A stretch of 7,659 bases of DNA from JAZUOT01 sp045604805 (GTDB lineage: Bacteria > Bacillota > Clostridia > Oscillospirales > Acutalibacteraceae). The stretch covers positions 1-7,659 of the forward strand of contig JAZUOT010000050.1 of assembly GCA_045604805.1 (NCBI GenBank). The letters run 5' to 3'. Below, piece by piece: positions 5,649 through 7,659 of the stretch. The notes below the pieces were generated by a model. That model searched no databases. It was not told where the DNA came from and worked only from the letters and a program-made list of their open reading frames with translations. The position numbers and the translations under genes were made by a program. Numbering within the stretch: position 1 is the first letter of the stretch; each line of letters starts with the position of its first letter.

Positions 5649-6787
5649 TATATTTAGACAATGCAGCAACTACTTTCCCAAAGCCTAAGTCAGTTTCGTT
5701 TGCAATGAACTATGTCATAAATAATCTTTCGGCCAATCCTGGCAGAAGTGGCCACGCTATGTCTATAAAAGCATCTGAAGAGATATACTCTTGTCGCAAG
5801 GCTGCATCTAGACTATTTAAAGTTAGAGAGATTGAAAATATAGTGTTTACTTCAAACTGCACGCATGCCTTGAATATAGTTATAAAAGGGTTGCTAAAGC
5901 CAGGTGATCATGCGATAATTTCAAATTTAGAGCATAATTCTGTAGTCAGACCTCTTGACAGTTTAAGCAAGCATTTTGGTATAAGCTACAGTATAGCAGA
6001 TGTTTCGTTTGAAGATGATGATGAAACTTTAAATAACTTCAGAAAATTGATAAACAGTAGTACAAAATTAGTAATATGTACTCACGCTTCAAATGTTTGG
6101 GGGATTCGTCTTCCAGTAGAGCGACTTTCTGCTATGTGCAAACAATATGGAATAGCTGTTTGTGTCGACGCTGCGCAAAGTGCAGGACATATAGATATAG
6201 ATTTTGATGACAATTGTATTGATTATTTGTGTATGGCAGGACACAAAGGCCTATATGGTCCTATGGGTACAGGTTTGCTTATAGTGAAAAATGCTAATTC
6301 ATTACCACCTTTGATAGAAGGCGGTACGGGAAGTAAATCGATGGAATATAAGCAACCGGAATTTATGCCAGATAGATTCGAGAGTGGAACACTTAATTTG
6401 CCTGGAATTTCAGGTTTAAGGGCAGGAATAGAATTCGTTGAAAGACAAGGGATAAAAAATATACACAAGAAAGAAGTGAGCCTGATAAATAGGCTATATA
6501 AATTACTTTGCCAGCTTCCAAAGGTAGATTTATACACAAATAACCCAGCCAGCAATAATTTTGTACCTTTGCTTAGCTTTAATATATATGGCAAAAAAAG
6601 CGAGGAAGTAGCAGAATATTTGAACAGATATTCTATTGCGGTAAGAGCTGGCTTGCATTGTTCTCCTTTGGCTCATAAGCTTATGGGTACTTTGGAAACT
6701 GGCGCTGTAAGGGTCGCGCCAAGCATATTTAATTCTGCAAACAATATGGATATGCTTGCAAGTAAAATAAAAAGGTTCTGTGCCTAA
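5645..6787 (+). CDS. Class V aminotransferase, cysteine desulfurase-like
   Basis: A 380-residue PLP enzyme of the NifS/SufS/Csd fold, full length and closest in type to the EF2568-like subfamily (TIGR01977). Visible landmarks are LDNAATTFPKP (4-14), NPGRSGHAMS (31-40), His97 in EHNSVV for cofactor stacking, DAAQSAGH (175-182) with Asp175 and Gln178 contacting PLP, Lys201 in GHKGLYGPMGTG as the PLP lysine, RFESGTLNLPG (244-254), and Cys339 in RAGLHCSPLAH as the likely persulfide or selenide Cys. All key residues are intact. It would release S or Se from cysteine or selenocysteine onto Cys339. The ATGA overlap with the DUF3343 gene implies co-translation and possibly direct transfer. In Enterococcus faecalis the related gene lies beside selD in the selenium-dependent molybdenum hydroxylase cluster; no selD is in this window. 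Confidence 0.92.
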   Translation: MIYLDNAATTFPKPKSVSFAMNYVINNLSANPGRSGHAMSIKASEEIYSCRKAASRLFKVREIENIVFTSNCTHALNIVIKGLLKPGDHAIISNLEHNSVVRPLDSLSKHFGISYSIADVSFEDDDETLNNFRKLINSSTKLVICTHASNVWGIRLPVERLSAMCKQYGIAVCVDAAQSAGHIDIDFDDNCIDYLCMAGHKGLYGPMGTGLLIVKNANSLPPLIEGGTGSKSMEYKQPEFMPDRFESGTLNLPGISGLRAGIEFVERQGIKNIHKKEVSLINRLYKLLCQLPKVDLYTNNPASNNFVPLLSFNIYGKKSEEVAEYLNRYSIAVRAGLHCSPLAHKLMGTLETGAVRVAPSIFNSANNMDMLASKIKRFCA

Positions 6788-6790
6788 ATA

Positions 6791-6850
6791 AAATAAAAAA
6801 ATAAGCCTATGGCAACATTTTAAATTGAAAAGTTGTACCATGGGCTTATT
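6791..6850 (-). terminator. Terminator between the aminotransferase and ferredoxin genes
   Basis: The arms AATAAGCCTATGG (6800-6812) and CCATGGGCTTATT (6838-6850) form a 13-bp stem with one wobble, extended inside by AAC/GTT and TTTT/AAAA pairs. On the minus strand it is followed by TTTTTTATTTTATTT, so it is a strong terminator for the ferredoxin. On the plus strand the tail is only TTATTACG, so it may stop the aminotransferase transcript less efficiently. Confidence 0.88.
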
Positions 6851-6891
6851 ACGTATGGTTAATTACTAAAATATAAATCATTCTATTTGCT

Positions 6892-7062
6892 TTAAGCTTC
6901 GCTTGGAGCATCAACAGGACAAACTGCTGCGCATGAACCGCAATCTATACATAAATCTGCGCTTATTGAGTACTTTGTATCACCTTCGGCTATAGCGTCT
7001 ACAGGACATTCAGGTGCACAAGCTCCGCATGCAATACAATCGTCAGAGATATTATATGCCAT
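6892..7062 (-). CDS. 2[4Fe-4S] ferredoxin, clostridial type
   Basis: A 56-residue soluble ferredoxin, the usual length for this family. It has two CxxCxxCxxxCP clusters: Cys9, 12, 15 and 19 (CIACGACAPECP) and Cys38, 41, 44 and 48 (CIDCGSCAAVCP), each ligating one 4Fe-4S centre with the last Cys of one motif serving the other cluster. It is a low-potential electron carrier for anaerobic metabolism (pyruvate:ferredoxin oxidoreductase, hydrogenase and similar partners). It is monocistronic, with its own promoter and terminator. The start is fixed by GAGGGAGG upstream of the ATG and by the family N-terminus MAYNISDD. Nothing is missing. Confidence 0.97.
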   Translation of the reverse strand: MAYNISDDCIACGACAPECPVDAIAEGDTKYSISADLCIDCGSCAAVCPVDAPSEA

Positions 7063-7095
7063 TTAAATTCCCTCCCTCTATCACAATATAGCCTA

Positions 7096-7123
7096 ATTCT
7101 ATCACATATTAGAATAAAGTCAA
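7096..7123 (-). promoter_or_regulatory. Sigma-A promoter of the ferredoxin gene
   Basis: The minus strand carries TTGACT (7118-7123), a 16-bp spacer and TAGAAT (7096-7101), 33 bases before the ATG. Both boxes match consensus at five of six positions. Strong promoter and ribosome binding site fit a highly expressed electron carrier. Confidence 0.75.
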
Positions 7124-7252
7124 AGGTATTAAATGTGAAAAAGTACAAAACTCAAGAAAGCTCATCCCTGCTTGGCACAGTTTTGAGAGTTATTTTTAGA
7201 ATAGCCACACACAACCATCAATTTTTTAGTCTTATCTACTGCCTTTATTTTA

Positions 7253-7659
7253 TTAAGTGGAGTTTTTTAATTCATGTACCACCCAGGTCCTTCGTGCAAT
7301 GGTTGCCGAGCTTTTCCTGCTTGGGAATATTTTTTCCCAAGGAAATACTCTAAATAGATTTTTGTATGTTCCTCGTCTTGGGTTGTAGTGGCGAAGCATA
7401 GCAATAGGATATAATACCAGAGACACGGGAACAAGCAAAGCATACTGCAAAGCCACACCCACCTTTTCAAGCGGTGTCCTGCTACGGTATGAGGTCTCGT
7501 TCGAAACACTCCCTTCAACAACAATGTCATTGGCGCAATCCCAAGCGTCAGCTACGCTAGCAATCAAGCCTGTTATGGCATACACTCCACAAAACGCAGC
7601 TATAGCGGCACCAGGTATCAATATCCCAAGAGGTAAAGCGAGAATTGCTGCTGTCCCTC
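7253..7659 (-). CDS. C-terminal part of an unrecognised hydrophobic protein
   Basis: The frame is open from the right edge to a stop at 7253, giving 134 residues; the N-terminus lies outside the window, and a TTG at 7621 is not preceded by a convincing start context. It begins with a Gly/Ala-rich hydrophobic stretch (AAILALPLGIL, AAIAAFCGVYAITGLIASVAD), then a polar loop, a second hydrophobic segment (VALQYALLVPVSLVLYPIAML), and a strongly basic tail rich in Arg and Lys, ending VVHELKNST. Two membrane segments with a cationic C-terminus are likely. The hydrophobic part resembles in style the C-terminal regions of genes A and B on the same strand, so it may be a third GG-leader family member. 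This is composition-based inference without residue-level alignment. Confidence 0.6.
   Translation of the reverse strand, partial: GTAAILALPLGILIPGAAIAAFCGVYAITGLIASVADAWDCANDIVVEGSVSNETSYRSRTPLEKVGVALQYALLVPVSLVLYPIAMLRHYNPRRGTYKNLFRVFPWEKIFPSRKSSATIARRTWVVHELKNST

Noticed and set aside
7135..7353. Plus-strand frame of 72 codons
   Set aside because: It overlaps the end of the right-edge minus-strand gene and an AT-rich spacer, has no ribosome binding site and no recognisable product.

Overview
The window looks like a piece of a low-GC, spore-forming Clostridia (Bacillota) chromosome. The pointers are a collagen-like BclA-type exosporium protein with a possible sigma-K promoter, a short clostridial 2[4Fe-4S] ferredoxin, a DUF3343 plus class V aminotransferase pair, AGGAGG-type ribosome binding sites, and AT-rich intergenic DNA. 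This placement is inferred from gene content and I cannot name a species.

Left half (1-3860), minus strand: two tandem members of one unrecognised protein family. Gene A (cut by the left edge, at least 525 residues) and gene B (649 residues, complete) start with almost identical 76-residue leaders ending in LEQVAGG, a Nif11-like double-glycine leader. After the GG the proteins diverge sharply but remain collinear in places. Both have a long charged, helix-rich middle and a Gly/Ala-rich hydrophobic region near the C-terminus. Leaders of this kind normally sit on small bacteriocin or RiPP precursors and direct export through C39-peptidase ABC transporters. No transporter or modification enzyme lies in the window. 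Gene B has a striking promoter: TTGACT and TATAAT separated by exactly 17 bp, 11 of which are an uninterrupted G run, which is the layout of a phase-variable promoter. The promoter proposed for gene A has a 17-bp G/T-rich spacer in the matching place.

Middle (3860-5411): a probable 5' fragment of a group II intron lies just beyond the rho-independent terminator of the collagen-like gene. That gene runs on the minus strand and carries eleven 27-bp GPQGPIGET repeats. A mostly empty divergent intergenic region follows.

Right half (5412-7659): a plus-strand, translationally coupled pair encodes a DUF3343 putative Se/S carrier and a cysteine desulfurase-like PLP enzyme, probably for selenium or sulfur handling. 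A converging ferredoxin gene on the minus strand has its own promoter and a strong hairpin terminator between it and the pair. At the right edge is the C-terminal part of another hydrophobic minus-strand protein, possibly a third member of the gene A/B type.
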